DNA of 64,000 bases from Eulemur rufifrons (taxonomy: Eukaryota > Chordata > Mammalia > Primates > Lemuridae). Below the pieces are notes generated by a model. It was not told where the DNA came from, did no database searches, and was given only the letters and a program-made list of their open reading frames with translations. The translations under genes and the position numbers were made by a program. The stretch is from positions 48,386,501-48,450,500 of the forward strand of contig NC_090989.1 of NCBI RefSeq assembly GCF_041146395.1, in the 5' to 3' direction. Shown here one piece after another: positions 1-9,500 of the stretch (positions are counted from its first letter, which is position 1; the number at the start of each line of letters is the position of its first letter).

Positions 1-1030
1 CTAATAGGCCTTGGCAGTTATCCATGTTGAGAGACCCTGAGGCTTTGAGAAAAAGGTTTGAGTCTTCATGGCCTCTCAGAGACCTTGCTAGGACTTGGAA
101 CGTAATAGATCTGATCAGCAGCCAAAAAGTAAAAGAAGTTGGAGAGAGGGGCAAGGGAGAAAAAGTTGATAAAAATCTGTAAATACTATTGAGAATTTGC
201 CTTTGTTTTAGAACTTTGCTTGTCAGAACTTGGAAAATTTGAAGAAAAACAAATTTACCATCTACTATGAGATCATATATATGAAGAGCATCTTTAGGGA
301 CATGATATACTAAAAGATCAATTGAACTGACACATTAAACCTAAAAATGAGATTTTATTTATGCTTCTTCAGAAGAAATAATTGATGACTTTCAACTGTC
401 CCTTGAATAAACTTGCTTTGCACTTTATAATAAGAGAAGAAATCAAGGCCCTATTCTTGAAAGTTGCCTATCATTTTCTATTATTGAGCAAAATTGTCAT
501 GACTATCACATATATGAGTACACAATATATACTAGTGATAGAAATATTTCAAGGAACAATAGTAAATATTGAGTTCTGCTGGTTAAATTTTGGGATTAAA
601 AGAAAAACAACTCCAAAGGATCTGTAAACATGTTGAGTTCTTCAGAGAAAGGTACAAGATAAAATTAGGCTATTTTTAATTCTTTTATTTAGCAGAGTGG
701 TCATAATCAGAAAGAGCACTTTATGTCTCTAGACTCAGAGAGCATTTCACTATATGAAGAATACGGAAAATAAACATAGACTCAGAGAGCATAATTCTTC
801 ACAAGATTTACACAATTGGGGAAGATTTCGTGGATGTGTGTATACCAGGAGGACTCACAGTGAACAAAACTGCTTTGCCTGAGAAGAGTTGGGCATCATC
901 TGGGTTCTGCTGGCTGTATTTAACATTCATTGTCACAGGAATTCGTGGCTATGGGCAAGTATACAATATTGGGCAGTATGCACTTCCAAGGGATTTAAAT
1001 TTCAGCTCTGCTACCTTGTATTTGTGACAC
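1..1030. other. Non-repeat, non-coding stretch
   Basis: AT-rich sequence with no repeat family, RNA gene or convincing coding frame that I recognise. Short open frames near 382-627 and 830-1027 have no recognisable domain and no credible start context or splice signals. Confidence 0.5.
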
Positions 1031-1510
1031 CTCAGGAAAGTTACTTAAAGTCTGTGGCAGGCAAAATAATGGTCCCCCAATTTGCCCATGTCCTAATTCC
1101 CAGGACCTGTGAATATGTTGCCTTACATGCCCGAAACGATTTTGCAGATGTGATGCCGTTAAGGACCTTGAGATGAGGAGATTACCCTGGCTGATCTCAG
1201 TGGGCCCAGTCTGATCACAAGGGTCAGAGTCAGAGAAGGAGATGTGACAATAGAATGGGGGTGGGGGAGAGGCATGCTATTTTATTGACCTTGAAAATGG
1301 AGAAAGGGACCAAAAGCCAAGAAATGCAGTTGGCCTCTAGATGCTAGAAAAGGCAAGGAAATAAACTCTTCCCTAGGCCTCCAGACCACCTTGATTTGGG
1401 GCCAAGGAAACAAGTTTAGGAGTACTTACCTTCAGAAGTGTAAGGTTATAAATTCAGGTTGTTTTAAGCCACTAAATTTGTGTTAACATATTACAGCAGC
1501 AATAGGAAGC
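1031..1510 (+). mobile_element. MaLR LTR, MLT1B/C-like
   Basis: The stretch follows the mammalian MaLR LTR consensus as I remember it. It opens with GGCAAAATAATGGTCCCCCA, continues with CCTAATTCCCAGGACCTGTG and a GCAGATGTGAT block, and ends with TTTTAAGCCACTAAATTTGTG and a TTACAGCAGCAATAGGAAGC tail. This is an ancient solo LTR of the ERVL-MaLR class without internal sequence. Substitutions and small gaps fit great age. The exact subfamily (MLT1B, C or D) is not certain. Confidence 0.8.
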
Positions 1511-1540
1511 TGATGCAACCTCTCTAGACCTCACTTTGTT

Positions 1541-1572
1541 AAAAAAAAAAAAAGAGAGAGAGAGAGAGAGAA
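1541..1572. repeat. A-run followed by (GA)n
   Basis: Thirteen A residues run directly into nine GA dinucleotides. It sits about 30 bases after the MLT1 LTR. Likely a length-variable microsatellite. Confidence 0.9.
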
Positions 1573-1860
1573 TAATCATGACTCCTATCCTTAGGATTTT
1601 TGAGCTGATCAAATGAGATGCAATGTGTAAAACATACATATATCATTAAATATATGCTGCTGATGGCAATGATGGTGATGATGATTATGACAACTTTGCT
1701 TTACTTCTAGTTGGTAAGAACCTGAGCCATAAAAAGGAGAGTTATTCTTAACTGATTGGATTTTAGATTGCTATCATCGTTTTCTACTTCCAACTGCCCC
1801 CCTACATAACACACTTTCTCCCTTTTGCGTGTTTCCTAGAAAAGCTAGTTATATTCTTGA
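1573..1860. other. Unassigned stretch with short GAT-type repeat
   Basis: No transposon or coding signal recognised. Positions 1663-1690 hold a degenerate GATGGT/GATGAT trinucleotide run. Confidence 0.4.
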
Positions 1861-1965
1861 TCTTATATTAAATCAATCAATCAAATTAACAAGTGTTTTT
1901 TGACCATCTACCAACTACCCAAGACTATATGTGCCAGGAATCAATTGGCTCAGTCATATTTCCCT
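1861..1965 (-). mobile_element. L2/MIR-type 3' end fragment, degenerate
   Basis: AATCAATCAATCAAATTAAC, then a diverged equivalent of the 'attgagcacctactatgtgccagg' motif (ACCATCTACC...TATGTGCCAGGAATCA), matches the antisense 3' end shared by L2 and MIR elements. Short and strongly diverged. Confidence 0.45.
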
Positions 1966-2139
1966 TGAGTTTTTATAATTTATAGTTTTAAGGTTGGATG
2001 AGGTTATTTTTTCCTTTCCAAGAAAAGCTGATTTTGAAAATCTAATGGTCCCATGACTCTCTGCTGCTTCCCTTTTTCAGCACCTAGCAAGTCCTCAAAT
2101 GATGCATGTGATAAAAAAAGAAATGTTTTGCCTTTCAAA

Positions 2140-2470
2140 GAACTGATGATTTATTATAACGTGTAACATGATCAAATGCCAATTAAATGGAGCACAATTA
2201 AAGAATGATAAAAGCTTATAGAAGAAAGAGCTTCATGTTCATATGCTTGGAAAATGCTTTAAGGAGGGAAGTAAAGCTTGAGTTGTAATTTGAAGGATTG
2301 GTGGGATTCGAATGGAAAGAAGAGATGAGGCAAGGTACTTTAAGTTGGCAGAGCGCTAAAAAATCCATCGACTCCTCTTAGAGATAGGGATGAGCAGGAC
2401 TTTCATGGAAGAGGATCAGCTGATATGGGCGAGGTGGAATTAAGGTTGGATCAGAACATGGTCAGGCTTT
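2140..2470 (-). mobile_element. Possible ancient L2-related fragment
   Basis: AAGCTTGAGTTGTAATTTGAAGGATTGG followed by a GAAGAGATGAGGCAAGG-like stretch resembles the antisense L2 3' region (type 'gacatttgagctgagacctgaaggatgag'). The match is by memory and patchy. It could be unique sequence. Confidence 0.3.
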
Positions 2471-3370
2471 ACAGATATTTCAAGCCCTGCTTGTTCCACT
2501 TTATTTCCGAACCACCTTAGAAACGCATACCAGTGCCGCTGTAAGTTTATATAAAAAGACATTTCTTTCTATGGCTTTTATAGCAATCAGATGAAAAAGT
2601 CTATATTCTTATCCATCTAAGGAATCTCAGCTCGGGGTACCAGGGTAAATGACAGCCACCCTTTCTCCTGCCAAATAGCTTGGACCCTCTGATATTAAAT
2701 GCCATTAATGGTGATAAAGTTTCAATTTTAGATATTTTTAAGAGGAAAAAGATATCTGATAGACATATGGAGTAGAACAGAACTATTCTAAGTATTGAGG
2801 GGGCTGGCTTGAGGAAGGAACAAAGCAATCAGCAGTTTATCTTTATTACTGCTCTGCCCAGTCACATTAACGTAAAAGGGGCCAGCACATCAGTGAAGGA
2901 ATAGGATGCATTAGCACCAGCACCCTTGGCAAAATCTTTGCTGCCTTCTGGGTAGAAGCAAAGAATTGGAAGCAAATGAGATGATTCAAGAAAATAGCAG
3001 AGATGGTGAATCAGAGCAGTCATGGGCTCCTTCAGAGATAATTTATGTTCATGTTCAAAAGACAATGACTCCTTCCTAAAAACACATAGCAAAATAAATA
3101 AATAAAAGAGAAAGAAAATAGTCCATTTCATGGCCCCAGAGTATACAAGAAAAGATATAGGGATTTTGGGCAATGGGAGTGCTCAAACTACATTTATCAG
3201 ACGTGTCAGAAAAGATGCATCCCTGGCTAGAGAAGCACCAGGGCTCTGGGCTTGCAGCAGTCATTGTCTGGTGCTTCCCACTCATTTTCCTTTCTAACGC
3301 CTTCATGAGCCTCCAACTATATGCATTAAAATAAAATGAAGTGGTACAATGCCCTGCAGGTTTTTACTGG
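2470..3370. other. Unassigned non-coding stretch
   Basis: Open frames of 75-103 codons on the minus strand (2601-2828, 2862-3173, 3076-3306) overlap each other and look like chance. None has a recognisable domain, and residue composition is what AT-rich non-coding DNA gives. No repeat family recognised. Confidence 0.4.
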
Positions 3371-3870
3371 CTTTGAAACATTTTTAAAATATAATATATA
3401 AAAAGGGCATAAAGCAAACTTTACTTGCCAGTAAATAGTCATAAGGTAATCACTACCCAGCTAACACAGCACAACGCCAGTACCAGGGATGCCCCCTACC
3501 CACAGAGACTGTGTCTCTTCCCATCAGTATTCCCTTCTCTCTCCTAAAGGGAACCACTATCCTGAATTTCTTGGTAATCATTTTATTGTTCTTCTTTATA
3601 CGTTTGGCGCGTATGTACATATTCCATGAACACCATGATTTAGTTTTGCTTGCTTTCTTGTATTATGTAAGTGGAATTATGGAATAAGTATTCTTTTGTT
3701 TCTGGCTTTTCTTTTTTTCCTCTTAAGGTGTTTATGAGATTCATCTGTGGTGCTGTGTTGCTTGTGGTTCTTGCAATTCTTTTTGAAGTCATTGTAATGG
3801 ATATTACTTTACACATATGCATTATAGAATGGATGTGTAAACAAGTAGATAAACATTTTAGATAACATTT
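3371..3870 (-). mobile_element. Old L1 (L1M-type) 3' end fragment
   Basis: Reading on the plus strand gives the antisense L1M 3' region: AAAGGGCATAAAGCAAAC, AATCACTACCCAGCTAACAC, AAAGGGAACCACTATCCTGA, CCATGATTTAGTTTTGC, GTGGAATTATGGAATAAGTA and GTGTTTATGAGATTCATCTG. All have clear counterparts in old L1 3' sequences. The order and spacing are kept. Diverged, with no functional frame. Confidence 0.7.
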
Positions 3871-3925
3871 CTTAACAGAATCCCAGTTAAGATGAACACA
3901 CATCAGCTCCTAAAGGATTTGTATT

Positions 3926-4505
3926 ACTTTCTAGTGCTGTATAAATTACCACAAATTTAGCAGCTTGAAACAACTATTTTCTATCTCATAGTTCTGGAAG
4001 TCTGACTAGTCCCTCTGCTGCCAGTCTCATAAGGCCAAAATCAAGGTGTTAGCTGGTCTAGTCTCTGATATGGGAGTCAGGGAATAATTAACTTCCAAGC
4101 GCATGCAAATTGTTGGCATAATTCAATTTCTTGCAATTGTAGAACTAAAATACCATCTTGCTGACTGTTGGCAGAAGATCAATCTCAGCTCCTAGAAGTT
4201 GCTCTCAGGTTCTTCCATGTGGCCCCCTACATCTTCAAAGCCAGCCTGGACACATCAAATCTCTGGCTTCCCATCTCTTTGACACCCACTTTTGCCACTA
4301 GCCGGAGAGAACTCTACTTTAAGTGATTAGATTTGTGTGATTAGATTAAGCCTACCTGGAAAACCTCTTTTTTGTCACATAATGTAACATAGTCATGGAA
4401 GTGATATATTATCATATTTACAGATTCTGCCCACAGTCGAAGAGGAAGGAGTTCTATAAGGTGAGGGTCATTGGGGCATCTTAGAATTCTGCCTACCGTA
4501 GGAGT
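3926..4505 (-). mobile_element. MaLR LTR (MLT1-like), near full length
   Basis: The antisense MLT1-type signature starts with TGTATTACTTTCTAGTGCTG and CAGCTTGAAACAAC. It passes through CTCAGCTCCTAGAAGTTGCT, CCATGTGGCCCCCTACATCT and TTCAAAGCCAGC. It ends with GGGCATCTTAGAATTCTGCC. Ancient solo LTR. A 65-codon minus-strand frame inside it (4341-4538) is incidental. Confidence 0.7.
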
Positions 4506-4855
4506 AAGGAAAAGAACAATTAGAATCCAGGGCCCCATTGAATCCCACTATTGTTATACCTTTGGTGCTTAAAATGATCTGGTGCACTCATAATTTATGT
4601 AAAATTGATACCTACCTTTAGTAGAGAAGACTGTTATTTGGCATTCTATTTTTCTCTATTCCTTAGTTTAAGATATATTTATTGGGCATATGCTATTAAT
4701 AATGTACTGTGGATGAGTACAAAGATTATGTGAGTGTGGACTGAATAATAACCTATAGAACAAGAAAACTGTAGCAACACAATATTTAGAAATCTATGTG
4801 AACTCAATGGAGAGTAAGACTACATTCTTCTGAGGGCACTGAGGAAGGCTTCAAT
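4506..4855. other. Unassigned stretch, possible L2 trace
   Basis: Around 4672-4760 TATATTTATTGGGCATATGC faintly resembles the L2/MIR antisense 3' motif. Otherwise nothing recognised. Confidence 0.3.
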
Positions 4856-4856
4856 G

Positions 4857-5173
4857 TTCAATCAAACTTTTTTTTTTTTTTTTTTGCTTTCCTTTTTTTT
4901 TATTCTTATTTCAGCATATTGTGGGGGTACAAAAGTTTAGATTATGTATATTTCCCTTGCCCCCCACCCCCCTGAGTCAGAACTTCAAACGTGTCCATCC
5001 CCTAGACAGTGCGCATCACACTCATTATGTATGTATACACCCATCCCGTCCCCCACCCACATCTGCCCGACACCTGATCAATGTTATTCCTAAATATGCT
5101 CTTAGGTGATGATCAGTGAAACCAATTTGATGATGAGTACATGTGGTGCTTATTTTTCCATTCAACCAAACTT
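4857..5173 (-). mobile_element. 5'-truncated lemur-type L1 insertion with target duplication
   Basis: A T-rich tail (antisense poly-A) starts at about 4870. It is followed by the antisense lemur L1 3' end TTTCAGCATATTGTGGGGGT, then GTCAGAACTTCAAACGTGTC, AGTGCGCATCACACTCATTA and ATGAGTACATGTGGTGCTTA. Flanks TTCAATCAAACTT (4857-4869) and TTCAACCAAACTT (5161-5173) are a 13-bp target duplication with one mismatch, so the insert is 4870-5160 (291 bp, 3' UTR only). Both the duplication and the tail show target-primed reverse transcription. Confidence 0.88.
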
Positions 5174-5217
5174 AACACACATCCATTGCCTTTGGCCTGT
5201 CTCTTTATTTCTATTCT

Positions 5218-5495
5218 TTTCACAAAACTTTTTATTAATTAAATAAACATTTACACAGTACTTACTGCCAAGCACTATTCTAAACCTGTCACAAATCTTA
5301 AGTCATTTAATTTCACAACAACTTTACGAAGGAGCTGTTAGAATCTCATTTCATAGGTGAAAATACCCAGGCACAAGAGTTAAGTAACTTGTATAAGTTT
5401 GCACAACTTGTAAGTGGCATGTACAGGACTGAGCCCAACACACTGGCTTCCAAGTCCTTGGTTTTAAACCATTGTGCTATTATACTGCTCCTCAA
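5218..5495 (-). mobile_element. MIR SINE
   Basis: The antisense MIR is nearly complete: TACTTACTGCCAAGCACTAT, TCATTTAATTTCACAACAAC, CATAGGTGAAAATACCCAGG, GAGTTAAGTAACTTGTATAA, AACTTGTAAGTGGCATGTAC, and the box-B end GGTTTTAAACCATTGTGCTA. Ancient tRNA-derived SINE. Confidence 0.85.
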
Positions 5496-5549
5496 CCTAG
5501 ATAAAGTGCAAATGTAACCACGTTGTTTCTACTTCATATCTTATGCATT

Positions 5550-5776
5550 ATCTAGGGCAGTGCTTCTCAACCAGGGTCAATTTTTTTCCTCCTACCTTCC
5601 AATTGGACATCTGGCAATATCTGGAGAACTTTTTGTTTGTTACACTGGTTACTACTGGCATCTAGTGGGTAGAGGCCAGGGATTCTGCTAAAGTTCTTAT
5701 TCCTTGCCTTCCACAACAAAGAAATATCTAGCTCAAAATGTCAATAGTGGCCAGGTTGAGAAACCCTGGTGTAGGG
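5550..5776 (+). mobile_element. hAT-Charlie MITE, MER5A-like
   Basis: The element runs 5558-5768. It starts CAGTGCTTCTCAACCAGGGT and ends GGTTGAGAAACCCTG, the hAT terminal inverted repeats of MER5A. The interior CTACTGGCATCTAGTGGGTA and GAGGCCAGGGATTCTGCTAA is diagnostic. The flanking octamers ATCTAGGG and GTGTAGGG agree at 6 of 8 positions, as expected for an old 8-bp hAT target duplication. Non-autonomous; no transposase. Confidence 0.88.
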
Positions 5777-5829
5777 CCACCCCAAAATCTCCAGGATTAA
5801 GTCAAAGATTGCTCACATGATAAACAAGG

Positions 5830-6262
5830 GGTTTATCTACTTGGCCTTTACCTTCATGCTCATCCGTCCCTCCAATATTTTATGATCACAATATACATGC
5901 ACAGTGCTGTTTGTTGTCACCGTGACTATTCTCTCTACCCATCCTCTCACCCACAATTCTCAGTCATTTACTCATTATTTGAATCTTTGCCACTGTAACT
6001 CATGAAGACCCGTCCTAAACTCCAGATAGAATGAGGTGCCCTCTTAGGATCATTCCAATCACCCTCTGTACCTTTGAAGAGCTACATTCAAGACATCAAT
6101 CATACATTAACTCTTTTTACCCCCTTCTCCTTTGGGGTTTGGGTACCTCTAGGGAGCAGAGACTGTCACTCATGTCAGCGGCATAAGCACCTAGTAGAGT
6201 GTGATTTCTGGCACAGATGAATTCAATACATCTTAGCTGAGTGAATTAATGAATAAATGTAT
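5830..6262 (+). mobile_element. L2 LINE 3' end
   Basis: The sense L2 3' end is recognisable: CTAGGGAGCAGAGACTGTCA, CACCTAGTAGAGTGTGATTT, CTGGCACAGATGAATTCAAT and a final TGAATTAATGAATAAATG. The upstream part is weaker, so the 5' limit is approximate. Confidence 0.65.
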
Positions 6263-6267
6263 TGCAT

Positions 6268-6640
6268 TAGTCTGCTTAGGCATCCCTAACAGAATGCCAA
6301 AAATTAGGTGGCTTAAACAACAGAAATTTATTTGTCACAGTTCTGGAGACTAAAAGTCCAAGATCAAAGTGTTATCAGGTTTAGTTGCTCCTGAGGCCTC
6401 TCTTCTTGGCCTGCAGATGGCCACCTTCTTGGTGTGTCTTCACATGGCCTTTCCCCTGTGCACATGAGCTCCTGGTGTCTTTTTCTCTTTTTATGATGAC
6501 AATAGTCCTGTCAGATTAGGGGCCCACTCTTATGACCTCATTTAACCCTAATTACCTCCTTATTGGCCCTACTACCAAAAATATTAGAGTAGGGTTTCAA
6601 TATGTGAATTTTGCGGACACACTAGTTAGTCCATTATAAG
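6268..6640 (-). mobile_element. MaLR LTR, MLT1A-like
   Basis: Antisense MLT1A reads through almost in full: GTGGCTTAAACAACAGAAAT, TCACAGTTCTGGAGACTAAA, TTGGCCTGCAGATGGCCACC, CTTATGACCTCATTTAACCC, TAATTACCTCC and a GGACACACTAGTTAGTCCAT end. Ancient solo LTR. It is in the opposite orientation to the related LTR at about 30.6 kb. Confidence 0.85.
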
Positions 6641-7470
6641 TATGAAGTGAGAAAATAAAGGAAACAGCAATTATTTCAGTTTAGTTAGGAAACTGCCCCT
6701 CAAAGCCAGTCTTTTGATAGCTTCCCTGCTATTAAAATCTTTAAAAGATATTTTTGATTAAATCTGTTCAATTTTTTCTTTCAAATAAATTTATTTATAT
6801 TATAACTGTAAATGAAAAGGAAGCTTATGTTCTTAAATAAAAAGTATACATACAAAGATACGAGAAGAAAACAAATGAAATATTATTAAATGGTAGCCAA
6901 AGTGTTGCCTATGGAAAGATTTTAACTGGTGTTTGTACTCTTTTTATTATTAAAAAAATTATTACTAAAATAATTAATTATTACTATATTAGAGATATAT
7001 AAAGAATCACTTGCAACAAAGCAATATAGTCAGGAAGAAGGAAAGAAAATGGAAGTGGACTATAACTCTTACTACGGGAGTTCAATGCTACTTCCTCATC
7101 TTTCCCAAATTAGATCCATCCCAAACGTGGGCACCAGATAGGAGAGAGTCTAGGATGTGTGATGAGAAGTGGAATTGAGCCTGCTGAGACTGGATTAGGG
7201 TAGGAGACTGTGTGCTGACAGATGGCCAGGGCTCTGTTTGTTTGCTCTTGTCTGCTCAATTTGATAGTCTATAACTAAAAGTTGCTTTTTGGATTTCAAG
7301 TATCGTGAAAATTTTTACCATAAATAGCCTTTTAGTACTAAGAAAATTTGCACACATGCCTTATAAGACTTTTAAAGTTTACAATGCTAATTCAGTTCTC
7401 ATTCTTTAACTATGCTTTGTTTTTGTTGGCTTCATACTCCAAGCAATAACTTAAGGAGTGACTTTGTAGT
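6641..7470. other. Unassigned AT-rich stretch
   Basis: Very AT-rich, including ATTATTACTAAAATAATTAATTATTACTATATTAG near 6957-6992, which is imperfectly palindromic. No family, RNA gene or coding signal recognised. Confidence 0.4.
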
Positions 7471-7800
7471 ACAGTTGGCCCTCTGTATATGTGGGTTCTT
7501 CTGTGTATTCAACCAGCCTCGAATTCAGGAACAAAGAAGCGTCTATACCGAATATGTGCAGACCTTTTTTTCCTTGTCATTATCCTGTAAACAATACAAT
7601 ATAACAACTATTCACATAGCATTTACATTGTGTTAGGTATTATAAGTATTCTAGAGATCATTTAAGGAATGAGGGAGGATGTAAGTAGGTTATATGCAAA
7701 TATTTTGCCATTTTATATGAGGAACTTGAGCATCTGTGGATTTTGTTATCCATGGAAAGTCCTGGAACCAATCCTCCATAGAAACCTAGGGACAACTGTA
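7470..7800 (-). mobile_element. Tigger (Tc1/mariner) MITE, MER2-like
   Basis: The element spans 7472-7798 and starts CAGTTGGCCCTCTGTATATG. It ends AACCTAGGGACAACTG and is flanked by TA on both sides, the Tc1/mariner target duplication. Interior matches to MER2 include CAATACAATATAACAACTAT, ACATTGTGTTAGGTATTATA and TTGAGCATCTGTGGATTTTG. About 327 bp, non-autonomous. Orientation is given against the remembered MER2 consensus. Confidence 0.85.
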
Positions 7801-7802
7801 AT

Positions 7803-7985
7803 CTATGGCATGCATCAGAGTCATGTGGAGCTTCTGTTAAAACAAAGATTGTTGGGCCCCCACTCCTAGAGTTTCTGATTCAGTAGCTCTTAGGTGGAGC
7901 CTAAAAATTTGCATTTCTAACACATTCTTAGATGATGCTGATGCTCCTTTTCAGGAGAGCACACTTTGGGGCCTACTGCCCAATG
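7803..7985 (+). mobile_element. hAT-Charlie MITE fragment
   Basis: GCATGCATCAGAGTCATGTG, TTCTGTTAAAACAAAGATTG, TTGGGCCCCCACTCCTAGAG, TTTCTGATTCAGTAGCTCTT and TGATGCTGATGCTCC match a common mammalian hAT MITE. Its usual 5' terminus is missing, so it is probably truncated by decay. It directly follows the Tigger MITE. A second copy of the family lies near 50.0-50.2 kb. Confidence 0.75.
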
Positions 7986-8157
7986 AGAATCTGGTATTTA
8001 TATAAAGCACTGCTTTGCCCTCTTGCAAGACCCATGTATGAAAAATGACCACATGTTGCTCTTCCAGATGCAGAGATTAAAGGCGTACATAGATGTAATT
8101 TCCTTCCCAGAGCATCTGGGAAGCACTGTTGTTATTTTGAGTGCAGTTCTTATTAGA

Positions 8158-8262
8158 CTTTCATTCAATCATCGAAGACTGATTTGTTGAGAGTCTTCAT
8201 TTGCCAGGTTCTGTGACAGATGGTTGATATGCAACAGTGTGCACAGGCAAAGTTGCTGACAT
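8158..8262 (-). mobile_element. L2 LINE 3' end fragment
   Basis: TTTCATTCAATCATCGAAGA...TTGCCAGGTTCTGTGACAG resembles the antisense L2 terminus (tcattcattcaac...gtgccaggcactgtg). Short and diverged. Confidence 0.5.
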
Positions 8263-8299
8263 TATATACACTATAGTGATTGCAGGCAGTTATGAGTCT

Positions 8300-8465
8300 G
8301 TTTTAATCAATACGTGAGCTCACAGACCTGGAAATCAGGTTCAGTCTCAGTTTGCCAAAATCTAGCTTTGTGACCTTGAACAAATCATGTAACCTTCTTG
8401 GATCCCAGATTCCTCCTCTCTAAACTGGGATAAGCTTCACATTCAGTGATTCAAATATTTTTGGA
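8300..8465 (+). mobile_element. MIR SINE fragment
   Basis: Sense MIR core: GACCTGGAAATCAGGTTCAG, CTAGCTTTGTGACCTTGAAC, AAATCATGTAACCTTCTTGG and CTCCTCTCTAAACTGGGATA. The tRNA-like 5' part is eroded. Confidence 0.75.
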
Positions 8466-8491
8466 AGGGTACTACATTAAAAGGAGGAGCG

Positions 8492-8788
8492 AAGCTGAGC
8501 ATGGTGGCTCATGCCTGTAATCCTAGCACTCTAGGAGGCTGAAGGATGAGTATTGCTCCTGCTCAGGACTTTGAGACCAGTCTAAGCAAGCGCGAGCTTT
8601 CGTCTGTACTAAAAATAGAAAAATTAGCCAGGCATCGTGGCATGCACCTGTGGTCCCAGCTACCTGAAAGGCTGAGGTAGGAGGATAACTTGAGCCCAGG
8701 AGTTTGAGGATTCAATAAGCTACAATGATGCCAGTGCACTCTACCCAGGGTGACAGAGAAAGACTCTATCTCAAAAGAAAAAGAAATG
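8492..8788 (+). mobile_element. Alu SINE (older, short-linker type)
   Basis: A full dimer starts GCTGAGCATGGTGGCTCATG. Its left-arm A-box/B-box equivalents are diverged (TTTGAGACCAGTCTAAGCAA). The linker is the short form, ACTAAAAATAGAAAAATTAG. The right arm ends AGACTCTATCTCAAAAGAAA. It lacks the long lemur linker seen in the younger copies here, which fits its higher divergence. I see no clear target duplication. Confidence 0.93.
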
Positions 8789-9260
8789 TAGAAGTGAGAA
8801 AAACCTCACTTCTTTCTCTTACTATCTATGTGATATAATAGTATGAACTCAAGTGGCCACTGTTAGTAAAATAAAATAATAATTTGTGTGGCATTTTATA
8901 TTGATTGCTTAGAATCTTGTTTAACAGGAATTACTTCTGCTCAGGACCTAATATAGCAAAAGTTACCTGAAGTACCAAACGTCACACAAATCACACAATC
9001 ACATTGAAGACTTCCGGATTACCATGTAGCATGTCCACTGTGAGGTCTTTTGTGTCTCTTTTATGAAGATTAACTCTACTTTTTGGCAGCTATGGCATCT
9101 CTCACTTCACATATGCTGAGATAAATCAGCACCCTATATCCAGACAAAGGCAGAACAGCTATTTAAGAGACATTTGACAGTTACAAAAAACTTCCTTTGT
9201 CCTTGGTGAAATCTCACAGATAATACAAGCCATCTCACTCATTTGAAATGGTTGTATTTT
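8789..9260. other. Unassigned non-coding stretch
   Basis: No repeat or gene signal recognised. Confidence 0.4.
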
Positions 9261-9500
9261 TCTCTTAAGAAATAGACAGAATATTGGCTTTGGAGCTATA
9301 CTGATCTGTTTGAATCCTGACTAAGCTACTCAGAGTTTGGTGACATCAGATGAGTCTTATTTCAACTCTCTGAATCACAGTTTCATCATCTATAAAAGGA
9401 AACTAAGATTTAACTCATAGGATATTATGACAACTGAATATAATAACTTAAGCAAAATAGGTAGCAACATATGTGACACATGGTAGATGTTAAATTTTAT
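9261..9500 (+). mobile_element. MIR SINE, near full length
   Basis: Sense MIR: ATTGGCTTTGGAGCTATACT, GTTTGAATCCTGACTAAGCT, CACAGTTTCATCATCTATAA, TAACTCATAGGATATTATGA and CATATGTGACACATGGTAGA follow the consensus in order. Confidence 0.85.
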